Shown: in pieces, positions 11,761 through 21,944 of the stretch
Layout: each line of letters opens with the position of its first letter
Numbering within the stretch: position 1 is the first letter of the stretch
Assembly: GCA_014529385.2 (NCBI GenBank)
Contig: CM043944.1
Coordinates: 172,486,740-172,550,739 of the forward strand
Length of the DNA stretch: 64,000 nucleotides
Reading direction: 5' to 3'
DNA from: Adiantum capillus-veneris
Lineage: Eukaryota > Streptophyta > Polypodiopsida > Polypodiales > Pteridaceae
Made by a program: the position numbers and the translations under genes
Notes under the pieces: generated by a model
Told to the model about the DNA's origin: nothing
Databases searched by the model: none
Seen by the model: only the letters and a program-made list of their open reading frames with translations

Positions 11761-13305
11761 ATCCCCACTTTCAATAGAGTTTTTTATAAATCATTCCATA
11801 AATATGGTCTGATTTTTAATGGTTCTCCCAAGGTAAGAGTACATTGAATGGGTGTTGACAAGATTGAATGGATGTTCTCTATCTCTAGGGTCTGTTTCGC
11901 TCTTTTACCTGAGTGGTTTTGCACACTATGGACTCATCTTTGTTATCTCCTAAGTAAGATGGTAGTGTTTTTAACGTCAATGGCTTAGACATCCCTGATG
12001 CTGTAGAATCGTAATCCCCATACAAGGATTGCATATCCATATTCATATTAGGAGGTGAATTGTCTAACCAAACTTCCTCTATAGGAGCTGATTTCAAATT
12101 TATGCTTACATCATTAACTTCTCTCACTTTTTCCCATAAATTTCATGGTCAGTCTTCTTCCACAAACAAAGTTCCATCTAAAGCATCTTCAATGTCAGGC
12201 ATTATGAGTTTTGTCTCTTTATTTCAAGGTGGGGTTCTACCCCCACTTTGGATTTCTCTTTGCTTCTTTCTACTACAAGCTCCTCCGGTTTTGCTATACT
12301 CTCAAGCTTGGGTTTTTTTTTTCCAGCAGTTCTTAGAGTAATTCTTACCAATTTTTGATAAGCTTTAGCTTAGTTGCTTCCATATCTGGAGAAGGATAGT
12401 TTTTTCATTTTTTTCTCCATATTTTGACTTGCTTTACGTCCCGTTTGGAAAGCTTCCAAGGCTCCACATTGATTGGCTCAAAAATTCTATCTACCAAAAT
12501 TGATCCTCCAGATTTTATTGGGGTTTCCTTGGTTTCACTCTTAGTTTCTTTTACTTTTTCTTGGAATAGCTTTTTGGTTTTTTCCTCAATTTCTTCCTTT
12601 TGTTTCTATTTTCTCATCTCATATCTTTGACGTCTTCTTTTCTTGGTCTTTTGCGAGGAATTTTTAGTATTCTCTGATTCATCAGAGGAGTTATGTTTCT
12701 TTTTCTTAGCTTGGTCTCTAGTGATCACCTTGACTGGAACAATAGGTTCACTTTCCAAAGAGCTACCAGGTATCACTTGTACTATATTCACCACTGCTTT
12801 TCCTTTGTTTATCGGATTCTTTGGATAGTCTTCTTGGAAGTTTTCACCCTTCATGCAACATTGTGTACAAAAAGCTTCCAATGTCTAGATGTTCTTGTCA
12901 GATTCTGCACATTCATTTTTCCAATGATGATCTGCACCACAATTATGGTAGTTTCGAGTCTTTGGCTTAATCATGGGTCTTAATGATTTGAGTTCTAACA
13001 CCTTCATTAGCTACAAAGTACATCATTGTAAGCTCTGCTATAGCATAATATACAGGTTTTTTCGTTGAAAGTGGATGTGAATTATACCACTCTCCTTCTA
13101 CCATTATTGTAGATGGACAAGGCTCAACATAAGGTGTAACAGGAACTAGTGCTTGTTCATCTATGACTCCTTCTGAATGCATGCACTTTATAGGCACTGC
13201 ATTATGTCTTGGAAATGGAGGTTGTTGACCCAACACTGGTTGTGGTCTTTCCATACCCATCAGTGGTCTTTGTGAAGGGGCCATATTAGGTTGATATATG
13301 TACAT
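11761..13305 (-). pseudogene. Gag C-terminus of G1 with two worn zinc knuckles
   Basis: Minus strand. 13305-12967 encodes a Pro/Gln/Met-rich segment. Next, 'YHNCGADHHWKNEC' (about 12950-12910) looks like a CCHC knuckle with the first Cys replaced by Tyr. A second, 'CTQCCMKGENFQEDYP' (12870-12825), has lost its His and last Cys. A Lys-rich segment (12800-12606) follows. 12127-11885 encodes an acidic linker. This order (gag, knuckles, linker, protease) is normal for Ty3/gypsy. Each part has stops. Confidence 0.6.
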
Positions 13306-14925
13306 GGGTTGTCCTTGGTCTCATAGGCACATATTGAACATTTCCATGATACTTTGGCCTGTAATAGCACTCATTGGTCTCATGGTTTGTCCATTTACTC
13401 TCAATAGCACACCATTTTGGTGGCCTAATTAGTTGTTCCTATTGAGGTATTCCTTGCCCAGGTCCTCTCATAAGAGATTTTTGCATAGAATTCATCATCT
13501 CGTTCATCCTTTTGAGCATGTCTTCTATGGATGTAAGTGGTGTTGCAACATCTGTTCCCACTTGTATCAATTTTGTGGATGTTGTTTTCTCAATCTGATT
13601 ATCCTTAGGGACATCCTCTTTGAAAATATCACAATTGCCTCCCAAGTCAATAGCATCTGATACACAAGCTTCTAGGGTCGTATGCTTCTTGCTATACAGT
13701 ATAGCATGAGGTTCTTTATTAAGAAATCCTTCTAGAAACAATGACACTAATCTTTCTTAATTATGGGCATCTTGCAATGTATTGTTTCATCCTAGTTGCA
13801 TAATCCCTAACAGACTCGCCTTGTTTCTATCTGAAGCTATATATTTGAGCTATCGTGTTATGTTTGATCCTAGTTTTGGAACATGCAGCTACAAATCCCT
13901 AAGCTAATGTATTTAGGTCCATGATTTTCCTTGGTGAAATGTTTTGGAACTATGTCAAAGATTTTCCTTCTAAAGTCATTTCAAATCCCTCAAATTGAGT
14001 GTGGAAATCAAATATTCATTCTGCTCTTAGCACTTGCTTGAAGCTAGCTAAGTGATCATATAGATCCCCAAATCCACTATATTTTTTGACCCATTTTTTA
14101 AAATTAGCTGGTGTGACACGTCTGTTCGGCTCAGTTCCAACTCTTCTAGTAGTCGGTCATGTCTTCTAGTAGTCGGTCCTATCTTGAGTCCTTCAAACCA
14201 ATCTCTTCTAGTAGTCAGTCCTGTCTTCTAGTAGTCGGTCATGTCTTCTAGTAGTCGGTCCTGTCTTCTAGTAGTCAGTCCTGTCTGTTCGGCTCAGTTC
14301 CAACTCTTCTAGTAGTCGGTCCTGTCTTGAGTCCTTTAAACCAATCTCTTGAAAATAGTGACTCATGTAGCCCTGCATTGTCTTTAATGTCACTCAGGTT
14401 TTTTCGTGATGAGGTAGGTTCTGATTTTTTAGCATTGCTCCCAAAAGATTTCTTGCGGAGTTCCTCTCTTGGAATAGGATCAGGTCCTTCTCCCAATATC
14501 CTATCTCTTATAGAGTATCCTTGGTATCTGGTATGTTCTACCTCCTCGCGACTCATCATAACAAAGTTATTGTTATAACAATCTCTAAATAGGTAAGATG
14601 GTAGATCTGGTAGACCCTTGTCCTTGATCTTAAAGATATAGATTATCTTCATGGGTGTTAACTGCCATGGCTTGGCATGAGAGGTCCATAAAAGATCCTT
14701 GGCGTTCCTATCCTCCCAACAATCTACTCCAATCCTAGGATTATCAGTGCTAAGCCGTTTCAAAGGTTTCAGATCAACTTGATCGTATCCCTCAAATTCT
14801 AAAGTCAGTGGACCTTCTTTTGCTGCCATATCTGAAATTATTGTATTCACTTCTAACCCCCATTTGTCTATCACATCTGGATTTTTAGTTTTTACATATT
14901 GAGTCCCATTTTTATCCATATACAT
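13306..14925 (-). pseudogene. Gag capsid region of G1
   Basis: 14925-14275 is a 216-codon frame opening 'MYMDKNGTQYVKTKNPD', of no family I can name, with mixed charge and a basic C-terminus. After a minisatellite, the minus strand near 14110-14010 reads 'VTPANFKKWVKKYSGFGDLY' and then 'DHLASFKQVLRAE', typical of the retrotrans_gag capsid entry. 13747-13439 continues it with 'MSLFLEGFLNKEPHAIL' and a basic tail. The first segment is probably the N-terminal matrix-like part of the same gag, but this is inferred from position only. Confidence 0.65.
14124..14325. repeat. 20-bp minisatellite inside G1 gag
   Basis: A unit close to 'cttctagtagtcggtcctgt' is repeated at least eight times with c/a and g/a variants. 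It is embedded in a longer duplication: the block from 'ctgttcggctcagttcc' through 'ttgagtccttcaaaccaatct' occurs at about 14123-14203 and again at 14283-14348. The repeats lie in and beside the coding strand of gag. Confidence 0.9.
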
Positions 14926-15300
14926 TTTTCCTTATTTGTCTGCCCTTATTTCCTCTTCAAACTCTATGGCATGGTCATCAATGCGAATGGAATAATCTTC
15001 ATTAGAATCCATGTAAACATGAGCTCTATGGACGTTAGTCTTATAAAAGGTGAGTGTGCTTATATCGCACTATAGTTCTCGTTCTTAACTGAGTCAAATA
15101 GGAAGACATTTCAGATGTTGAGTCAGAATAAGTGTCTAGGACTTCTTCAAAGATAGTGCCCAATTGATCCCCTTGATTCACACGTACTCTCTTCGATGGA
15201 TACCCTACTAGTGGTCTCTCCAAGTATGCCTTGATTTGCTAGTATATGACCATATCTAAGGTTCATATAGACTTGTTAAGCCCTAGATAGAGTACTTACC
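14926..15300 (-). other. Region upstream of G1 gag with a small open frame
   Basis: A 60-codon minus-strand frame (15223-15041) reads 'MERPLVGYPSKRVRVNQGDQ' followed by an acidic segment. It could be an N-terminal exon-like part of gag or a leader ORF; no family recognised. Confidence 0.3.
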
Positions 15301-15419
15301 TACTACTACCTACTACGAATTGGATTGTTATTCGTTTTTCTACTTGACTTGAATTCAACTCCTGTCAAGCTCCCAATTCTTTACGAGCAACCTGGTTCTT
15401 GTGACAGTTTTAACCAAGT

Positions 15420-16570
15420 TAGTTGTTTTCTCTCAAAGACTATACAATTTTACTAACTATTGCGATTGGTCTATGTGTATCACTTCAATCTGAGCTAAGT
15501 GAGTCAGCAAATAGGATTTCCAAATCCTACCCTTGCAAAAAGCGAAAGGACTACTCTGCAACTTGGAAACTGAGTTATCATTGTACTAATTTTGATCCTA
15601 TGGAACCCAAACTTGACCAGTGACCTTGTATTATATTGCTCTAACATTGTACAAGCTCAAAAGTCCAAAATCTTGCCTCTCGAGCTCAAAAGTAAATAAT
15701 CACGGTTATCTACTTTTCTTAGTTTTCTCACTTGAATTGCCATATAGACACCTTGTTGTAGTCTCTAGATAAATTTCACTGAGTTTGAACAAGTTTTGTC
15801 AAGTTACCAACTGTTTTTGTTCGCAGACTCAGTTTTCAAGAATCTGACTCAGGTCTCACCTTTGTGATCCAAATTTCACCAAACTTGATATGAGTAGCCT
15901 ACTTGATGTGCTTAACCCTGTGTTATACTCAATTGTGCAAAAAATCTCAAATCTGGGACATATGTAAATAATCGTGATTACTTACTTCTAAGACTTTTTA
16001 GCATTTTTTTGCCAAGATGATGATACAAATACTTAAAGCAACTCAACTTAAGCTACTCAGAAAAGTTTCACAAAGTTTGGATAAACCCTGCTCAATTTGT
16101 CAATGATTTTGTGTCCGCAGACTTTCTTTACAAAAGTGGCCCACAATTTTCACTTTAAAGATCCAAATTTTACCAAATTTGATGTGAATGTTTAATACGA
16201 CATGATAAAACCTGTGGTATACTTGGTTGGCCAAAAATACTTGAAAATTAGACAAAAGTAAACAATCGTGATTAGTTTACAATTGTCAAATTTTAGCATA
16301 TTTTTTATCATCCGAGTATACACACATGTTAAACACTTTAAACAAAGTCTTTGAGTCAAGTTTCACATAATTTGAATAAGATTTATCAAGTCAAACTCAA
16401 TTTTTTGACAAACAGTACAGATTTCAATTTTTATCAAGTTTTTGGTCTGTTTTGTGGTCTAAACTCTATGAGCCTTCACAAAACATGTTCACAAACATGC
16501 AGAGGGTCTCTGGTGTGAATCTTGATCAATTTGAGCCAAATGTAAATAATCTGAGTTTTTGCCAACTCTT
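15420..16570. repeat. About four divergent tandem repeats of roughly 285 bp in the G1 leader
   Basis: A conserved core close to 'agtaaataatcgtgatta' recurs at 15691, 15963, 16257 and (shortened) 16541, spaced 272, 294 and 284 bp. Flanking words such as 'atccaaatttcaccaaacttgat' recur with the same spacing. The array lies between the PBS at 17.0 kb and gag, so it belongs to the untranslated leader of G1. Confidence 0.7.
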
Positions 16571-17008
16571 GCAAACTTACCTCAAACGCATCCTTATGTT
16601 TACCCACTAGTTCATATAACTTTTATGAGCATAATCTCCAGCCAAATTCAGTGGGTAAGATCCCACTTGGATTTTACTTACCCTACTCCTGGGTCCTATT
16701 GCAATTGGGTTGTGGAAGGTGTCCACAACCCACTTGTGGAAGAAAACAAGTATCCACAAACACTTGTTTTCTTGTTTTTATGGTTTCTTGAGTATTGATC
16801 TTAAGACTTGTCTTGTCCATCAATCATTCTCAAAATCCCAATCTAATCCCACAAGGTGCTTAGAGAAGTACAATTTACTCCCAAGCTACCTCTACACAGC
16901 AAAAGATGACACTCTTAAGCTATGCGGTTTTAAAGAGAAAGTTTAACTCTAGGTTAAAAGACAACTACACTAAACGCTCTTGTTTTTCCTAGTTCAGGTC
17001 TACTCGTG

Positions 17009-17026
17009 TCCCCAATAGCGACGCCA
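17009..17026 (-). promoter_or_regulatory. Primer binding site of G1
   Basis: The minus strand reads TGGCGTCGCTATTGGGGA, close to the plant Tat/Athila site TGGCGCCGTTGCCGGGGA. It sits two bases from the presumed LTR boundary at 17029, fixing the direction of the element. Confidence 0.75.
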
Positions 17027-17028
17027 AA

Positions 17029-18050
17029 TGTGTGTGGACTGCCAAGCCTCACTCTTATCTGATTGTAGACATAGCGAGAATCACAAACATAATTGTCAAT
17101 CCATGGGGTGAAGCTGACTCGACTAGTGCATGGAGGCTACAAGAGGGTGTCAATCTCTTGGAAAACAACATACAACTCGCATTTAACTCAAGCTACACTC
17201 AAATGACCTAAGTCATCAAAAGCTAGTCGCTAATCGGCAAGCAAACCCTGATCGTTACAGCATCAAACGACATCTGAATGCTATAAAACTTCTAGGACAA
17301 GTATATAAGACCTAAGCACACATGCTTATGGTCTCATATCTCACTTTCAATGAGTAGTAAAAAATGCTATTATTAATAGTAGTGAGATTTTGACCTAGTC
17401 ATTTCTGACCCCGAATGCACCTAAATGCTTAATGATGCCCCGATACCCAACCTATACTTACTTTTTGGTTTCCTAGCTTAAATTCCTACTTATGATGAAA
17501 TTTAGGCCGTGAGTTGGCGATGTCAAATGCTGATATGCCTACATCAATGTGTAGAGCTCTTACCTGTGGTTTCAACGCAGCAGACTACATTGCAAGGTGA
17601 CAACCAACAAGGGAGATTGAAGTGGGAGACGAAGAGAGGAGAGCATTGTAAGCTCAAGCTGTGTATTTCATTATCCAAAAAACTTAATAAAAACTTTACA
17701 AAGTTGGCTTTTATACCTTAGCCAAGGTTTCTTAGGTAAAAAACTAATCATTTGGGAGCTCTAATCAAGGATTAACTAATACAATTTGGAAGCTTATAGC
17801 TTGGCTCATAGGTTACAATATTCACTTGTCAAATAGGAGCTACAATATTCCTGATTTATCAAAAGAATAAGTGTTTTTACAATGAAACTCCCAAAAAATG
17901 TTACATGGGTTAGCTTGCTGCTAACAACACTCGTTAAGTCTAGTGGTGCAAGAAATGCAGCGCGAGGTCCAAGAATTACATGAATCCAACACTCACCACA
18001 ACTTAACTGTCCCTTCAGGAAATTCGCTAAACAAACAAAAGAGACCACGG
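17029..18050 (-). repeat. 5' LTR of G1 (outer boundary uncertain)
   Basis: The inner end is the TG/CA dinucleotide beside the PBS ('tgtgtgtggactgcc' on the plus strand). On the minus strand a clear TATA box (TATAAAA at 17709-17715) sits in the middle, as expected for an LTR promoter. The outer end cannot be placed without the second LTR; 18050 is where G2 remnants begin. Confidence 0.5.
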
Positions 18051-18183
18051 TTAGCCTACTTGAGAAAATTTAGGGGATGAGATCAAAGTTCAGAGTATTC
18101 CTCCAAGAAGTGAGGTTGTTCATACGTATTGAACATGGCTCAAATTTCAATCACCATTAGAAAAGCAGTGTAGGTGAATCAAT

Positions 18184-18258
18184 ATGCCATGCATGTATTG
18201 CAAAGGACCTAGACACATTTCTCAAAGCTGTCCAAACGAAAGAAAACCTAAAACATAG
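18184..18258 (+). pseudogene. Gag zinc knuckle of G2
   Basis: A short frame opening at 18184 reads 'MPCMYCKGPRHISQSCPNER', a full C-X2-C-X4-H-X4-C nucleocapsid knuckle, and ends at a TAG. Upstream gag is too worn to follow. Confidence 0.75.
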
Positions 18259-18335
18259 AGCACTATGACTCCATCGTGTTTAGTAAATATGGATGTCCAT
18301 CCTCGGTAGAGACCATGAGGTTGGAATAGATACAA

Positions 18336-18617
18336 GTGAAAACCCAACAAGGTCTATTCCTTCTTGCTGATGCAACATCCAATTTCACTCTACCAATAAG
18401 GATTCACCTAGCTAATGACCAAGTAGAGGTAAAATCTCTTTTGGATAGCAGCACCATTGCTTGTTTCAAAGATAAAGAATATCCCAAACAACAAGAATTA
18501 ATGCTTGTGAAAAAATCAGCTCTTTCATCTACAAACATAATTGATGGATGCCCACTTGCTTCACTAGACATTAGGTACCAAACTCAACCTTTGGAAGCTA
18601 TAGCCTATAATAAATGA
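18336..18617 (+). pseudogene. Protease remnant of G2
   Basis: 93 codons. 'EVKSLLDSSTIACFKDKEY' aligns with the retropepsin active site and following helix (LIDSGAT.NFID..Y in chromoviruses). The Asp and Ser are kept but the Gly is replaced by Ser. 'IIDGCPLASLDIRYQT' matches the strand after it. It ends in a TGA before the flap. Confidence 0.65.
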
Positions 18618-18676
18618 GCAAGTCTCTATGATATCTTTTAATGTAAACGTTGTCTAGCCAATCCCTGTAGCCCGAG

Positions 18677-19175
18677 TTGCATAACCCAAACATTGATTTG
18701 AGGTTTCAAAGGGTTGAGAAAAGGCACCCACAACATGAGAAAAACAAGCATATAAAACCATTCTATGTAGGAGCCAAGGTCTTCATGCATGCGGTCAAAA
18801 AGAATCCGGCATTCTTGATATTTACAATACTAATTGATCCTTCCACATCTAAAGGTATGGACACATTTCCACCTCATCATCATGAGAAAAAGAATGCACA
18901 CATGCTTCTTAAAGAAGGATATATTTGAGTAAAAGAATGCAAACATACTTCTTGAACCTAGACCTTATGATTGCGTCATTGAGCAATAAGAAGGGACCCT
19001 TTGGCCTTATATTTAAGCTATCCCAAGATGAGCTTGCAGAGCTTTAGAAGAACATTGATGAAAACCTAGCCAAGGGATTTATATGACATTCAAGTTTCCA
19101 ACAGTGGCACCATTACTATGAAGAAAAAGGATAGTTCTCTATAGATGTGTGTGGACTACAAAGGGCAAAAACCAT
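18677..19175 (+). pseudogene. Protease-RT linker and RT N-terminal edge of G2
   Basis: 'YVGAKVFMHAVKKNPAFLIF' (from about 18764) is in the linker. After frame changes, 'LSQDEL' or its shifted form near 19020, 'NIDENLAKGF' near 19050 and 'KKKDSSL.MCVDYKG' near 19120-19160 match the first RT motifs of chromoviruses. Homology stops at about 19175, well before the catalytic Asp motifs. Confidence 0.65.
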
Positions 19176-19199
19176 GTGATAAAATGTGAAAAGCTTCCC

Positions 19200-19480
19200 T
19201 AGGGGTATATGGACTCATGATGGGCATCTCTAGGTCATGTGCATTCCCCTATTGATAGTATAGCCCACCCCAAAAACCCTTAAAAGTGTGGATACATTTT
19301 GCAACTTGTCTTGGCTGATTTGGAAACCTTGTATGAAGCCATCAATGATGTCAGAGAAGTAGCCTAACCTAGCTCTATATAAAGAGCCCTCTTGTATTCA
19401 TTTTCACGTAATCAAATAATCATTTTGTGTGAATACTCTACTCCAACTACTTTGTGCAATTGGCATTGTCATCAGTACAT
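19200..19480 (+). repeat. LTR-like or solo-LTR fragment inside G2
   Basis: The piece interrupts G2 coding homology. It has a good TATA box ('ctctatataaagagcc', about 19374-19389), then 'cttgtattcattttc' and AT-rich sequence as in an LTR promoter with start site. No matching second copy is seen and the ends are not defined. Confidence 0.4.
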
Positions 19481-19626
19481 TAATAGCATGAATGCATCTT
19501 TCTCTTATCCTCCTTGATCCAATCATTCTCCACCATGATGTACACTCATATTGCACTTTCCAAATATTGGATTATCAAATACTTTGATCATTCAAGGTAA
19601 TTGGTCAAGTGAATCCATCCACATAT

Positions 19627-19905
19627 CGTCTCTAGTTACCATAGTCTATGAAGATTCATCCAATCTTCCACGTTTCAGTGTTTGAGCCATGTCATCATTC
19701 CATGATTCTTGGTAGACAGTTACATCCACCATGGCCTATAAAAATCGATGATCACAAAGAATATGAAGTCAAGGAAATATTTGATTCAAGAAGATCGCAT
19801 GGTATACTTCAGATACTTGTACATTGGAAAGGTTATGATGCAAGTGAATGAACATGGAAATCTATTTTTAGCATTCATTGAGCACCTATCAAATTTGTGA
19901 GTTTC
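19627..19905 (+). pseudogene. Integrase tail and chromodomain of G2
   Basis: 'KIHPIFHVSVFEPCHH' is the conserved end of the integrase C-terminal domain. It is followed by 'PWPIKIDDHKEYEVKEIFDS' and 'QILVHWKGYDASE', the strands and W-K-G-Y core of a chromodomain. In working chromoviruses this domain binds modified histone tails and steers integration. A TGA falls where the next Trp helix begins ('E.TWKSIF'). Confidence 0.85.
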
Positions 19906-19979
19906 ATCAACAAAATCCATCAAAAATTTCCCCCATACCAAGAAGCAAAATTGAAACTCATTGTTAGAGAAGGGGGTAA

Positions 19980-20720
19980 TGTCACAAATGCAAACATCTA
20001 GTTCAATATGGAAGCTTCTAGAAGGAGGAATATAGAAGGTTTTTGGAACACCAAGAAAAATATAAAAAGTTATAGAATCATCTAGAAGAATTTAGAAATG
20101 TTTTAGAAGATCCTAGAGGGTTCTAGAAGTAGCTAGAAGAATCTAAAAAGTTCTTAAAAGATCTAGAAGCTTGAGGAAGAACCTATAAGGCTAGAACTAA
20201 AAGGTTCTTAAAAGGTAGAACCTATTAACCTCCATAGGCTATAGTATAAATAGAGGTTCTAGAAGTAGCTAGAAGAATCTACAAAATTCTTAAAAGATCT
20301 AAAATCTTGAGGAAGAGCCTAAAAGGTTAGAACTAAAAGGTTCTAAAAAGGTATAACCTATTAACCTCATTACGCTATAGTATAAATAGAGGTCTTGGGC
20401 TACAAAGCTCCTCAGTCTTGCCAACACCAATTGTGAAGCTCTTGTGAGACAAGTCCTCTTCTAGCTCTCACCTTGCACTCAAGCCTATCCTTGAAATCAA
20501 GTCCTGTAAGCTCTTCTAGCTCTCATCTTCTAGCACTCAAACCTTATTCTTGTAAACTAAGCCTTGTAATCAAGTTTCCTTAATAAGGTATCAAGTTTTA
20601 GAATCAAGATCAATTGTTGCAATCAAACGCCAAGCTCTTGTATTGTGAGCACCTTCTCTCATCTAGCTTGAGAGGTGATCATAAGAGGGGGAATCTTTTA
20701 GAGGTGGTGTGATGAGCAAA
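19980..20720 (+). repeat. 3' LTR of G2 (right boundary approximate)
   Basis: Begins TGTCACAAATG right after a polypurine tract 'gagaagggggtaa' (19967-19979), as in other Ty3 elements. The LTR is rich in 'ctagaag' words and has two TATA boxes (see separate entry). Downstream of the second TATA, 'cttgggctacaaagctcctc' looks like the transcribed R region. The CA end cannot be placed with certainty. Confidence 0.65.
20119..20390 (+). repeat. 136-bp tandem duplication carrying the LTR TATA box (G2)
   Basis: Copies at 20119-20254 and 20255-20390 are in direct tandem and differ at a modest number of positions. Each ends with an identical 'ctatagtataaatagaggt', placing TATAAATA at 20245-20252 and 20381-20388. 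The core promoter of this LTR is therefore doubled. Confidence 0.88.
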
Positions 20721-21438
20721 AACAATGTCTCAAACTCGCCCAACCCCTATTTCCATTGTGATCCCTAGGAGACAGGCAATGAGTGGTATCTTTATCAACC
20801 CATTTATGTACTTATCTCTAGTTTGCTACATCCTTTGTCCTTTTTTCATGTATAAAAAAAATTTATGGAGTGTGTAGCCATAAAATTTTGCTTCACTTCT
20901 TAACAAAATGCTACTTGTAGTGATTGATGAAAAATCACAAATTCTTCTTGATTGGATGCAAAAATATCCATGGATTAACCAAATGTGCTTCCACTGCTCC
21001 CTAATTATAGCAAGATCATGGACTTGTACTCTATATGATTCATCATGGAATCCTACTTAGTATCCTTAAGTTAGAGGCAAAGGATCTAGCCAACTAGGGA
21101 TCAAGTACACTTCTTGGCTAATAGAGTCCTTAAAACTAATGCTTGATCTACAGCTTTGGCTATGATCTAGTAAACATCATTTGTGCCACACAAAAAATGC
21201 AATTGGTTGAGGACTCTAGGCTACGTTCTTGGGATGAATGACTAAATTTGACACATCTTCATATGGCAATGCAAGTCTCATGTGTCATTTCTCAATTCTT
21301 TAGTTTAAGATCTTTAGATTTAAAAGTATCTATAAACTTCCAAAGCACGTGGCTTGTCTTTAGAGATGTAGGTCTTTGTAAAGTGTTTAAAGTGAGCTCT
21401 ATGTTAGATTCTATTGTTTGGATGCACTTTTTTGCGTT
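20721..21438. other. No recognised feature
   Basis: AT-rich spacer between the G2 LTR and copia C2. No long frame, LTR end or RNA gene could be identified; the 3' LTR of C2, expected somewhere here, was not recognised. Confidence 0.4.
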
Positions 21439-21659
21439 TTAATACAATGCAATCCTCCAGGAGAACAATGTCATGGCATGCATGAAAAAGGAGCACATAG
21501 ACATGGATGAATTAGAAGATCTCCCAACACCACATGTCAACCCTCTAGATGTTGACCCCACAAAAACTATGAGGAGGCCCAACAAAGTTGTTAAGGAAGA
21601 GAAGGACCGAGTAAGTAGTGCCAATCTACAAAATGTAGTGGACCCTTGTGTGAAACACA

Positions 21660-21879
21660 TAGTGATCCTAGTTATAGACTGAAATGCTTTGGTCAGACAC
21701 CTATTTAGTGCATACACAACACGCATGATAGCCTCAAGCCAAAATGCATGGGGGAGTGCTTGACTTTTGAACATAAACAAGCCATGCTTTTTATCTTAAC
21801 CACACTAGTTTGTTGATGGGTATACGACATTATACATTTATACCATGAATCACCACAATTGCATTGAGTTCTTTAGAGA

Positions 21880-21944
<65 letters not shown>

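Larger units (their letters stand above)
880..18050 (-). mobile_element. Old Ty3/gypsy element G1 (minus strand), interrupted by copia C1
   Basis: Read on the minus strand from about 18050 downward, the order is LTR, PBS, repeat-rich leader, gag, protease, RT, RNase H, integrase and a further retropepsin-like domain. RT before integrase is the Ty3/gypsy order. All frames carry stops and frameshifts, so the copy is dead. Copia C1 (3374-8511) sits between the RNase H and the integrase zinc finger; removing it rejoins the two halves in the expected order. The PBS is not the initiator-Met type but resembles the TGGCGCCGTTGCCGGGGA-like site of plant Tat/Athila elements. Lineage beyond Ty3/gypsy is inference. 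Confidence 0.82.
18100..20720 (+). mobile_element. Remnant chromovirus-type Ty3/gypsy element G2
   Basis: In order on the plus strand: a gag zinc knuckle, a protease remnant, the N-terminal edge of RT, a large deletion with a foreign LTR-like piece, a chromodomain, a polypurine tract and an LTR. The deleted part would have held most of RT, RNase H and integrase. The residue style of the RT entry and the chromodomain is close to that of fungal and animal Ty3 chromoviruses as well as plant ones, so its lineage is open. Confidence 0.78.

Noticed and set aside
14124-14348. CRISPR-like array
   Set aside because: Units are directly adjacent 20-bp tandem repeats without unique spacers, in a plant retroelement gag.
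880-14925. Endogenous plant pararetrovirus (caulimovirid)
   Set aside because: G1 has integrase with an HHCC finger and rve core, an LTR and a PBS, and no movement protein, so it is a Ty3/gypsy retrotransposon.
16985-17110. tRNA gene near the G1 PBS
   Set aside because: Only the 18-base PBS resembles a tRNA 3' end; no cloverleaf arms or A/B boxes were seen.
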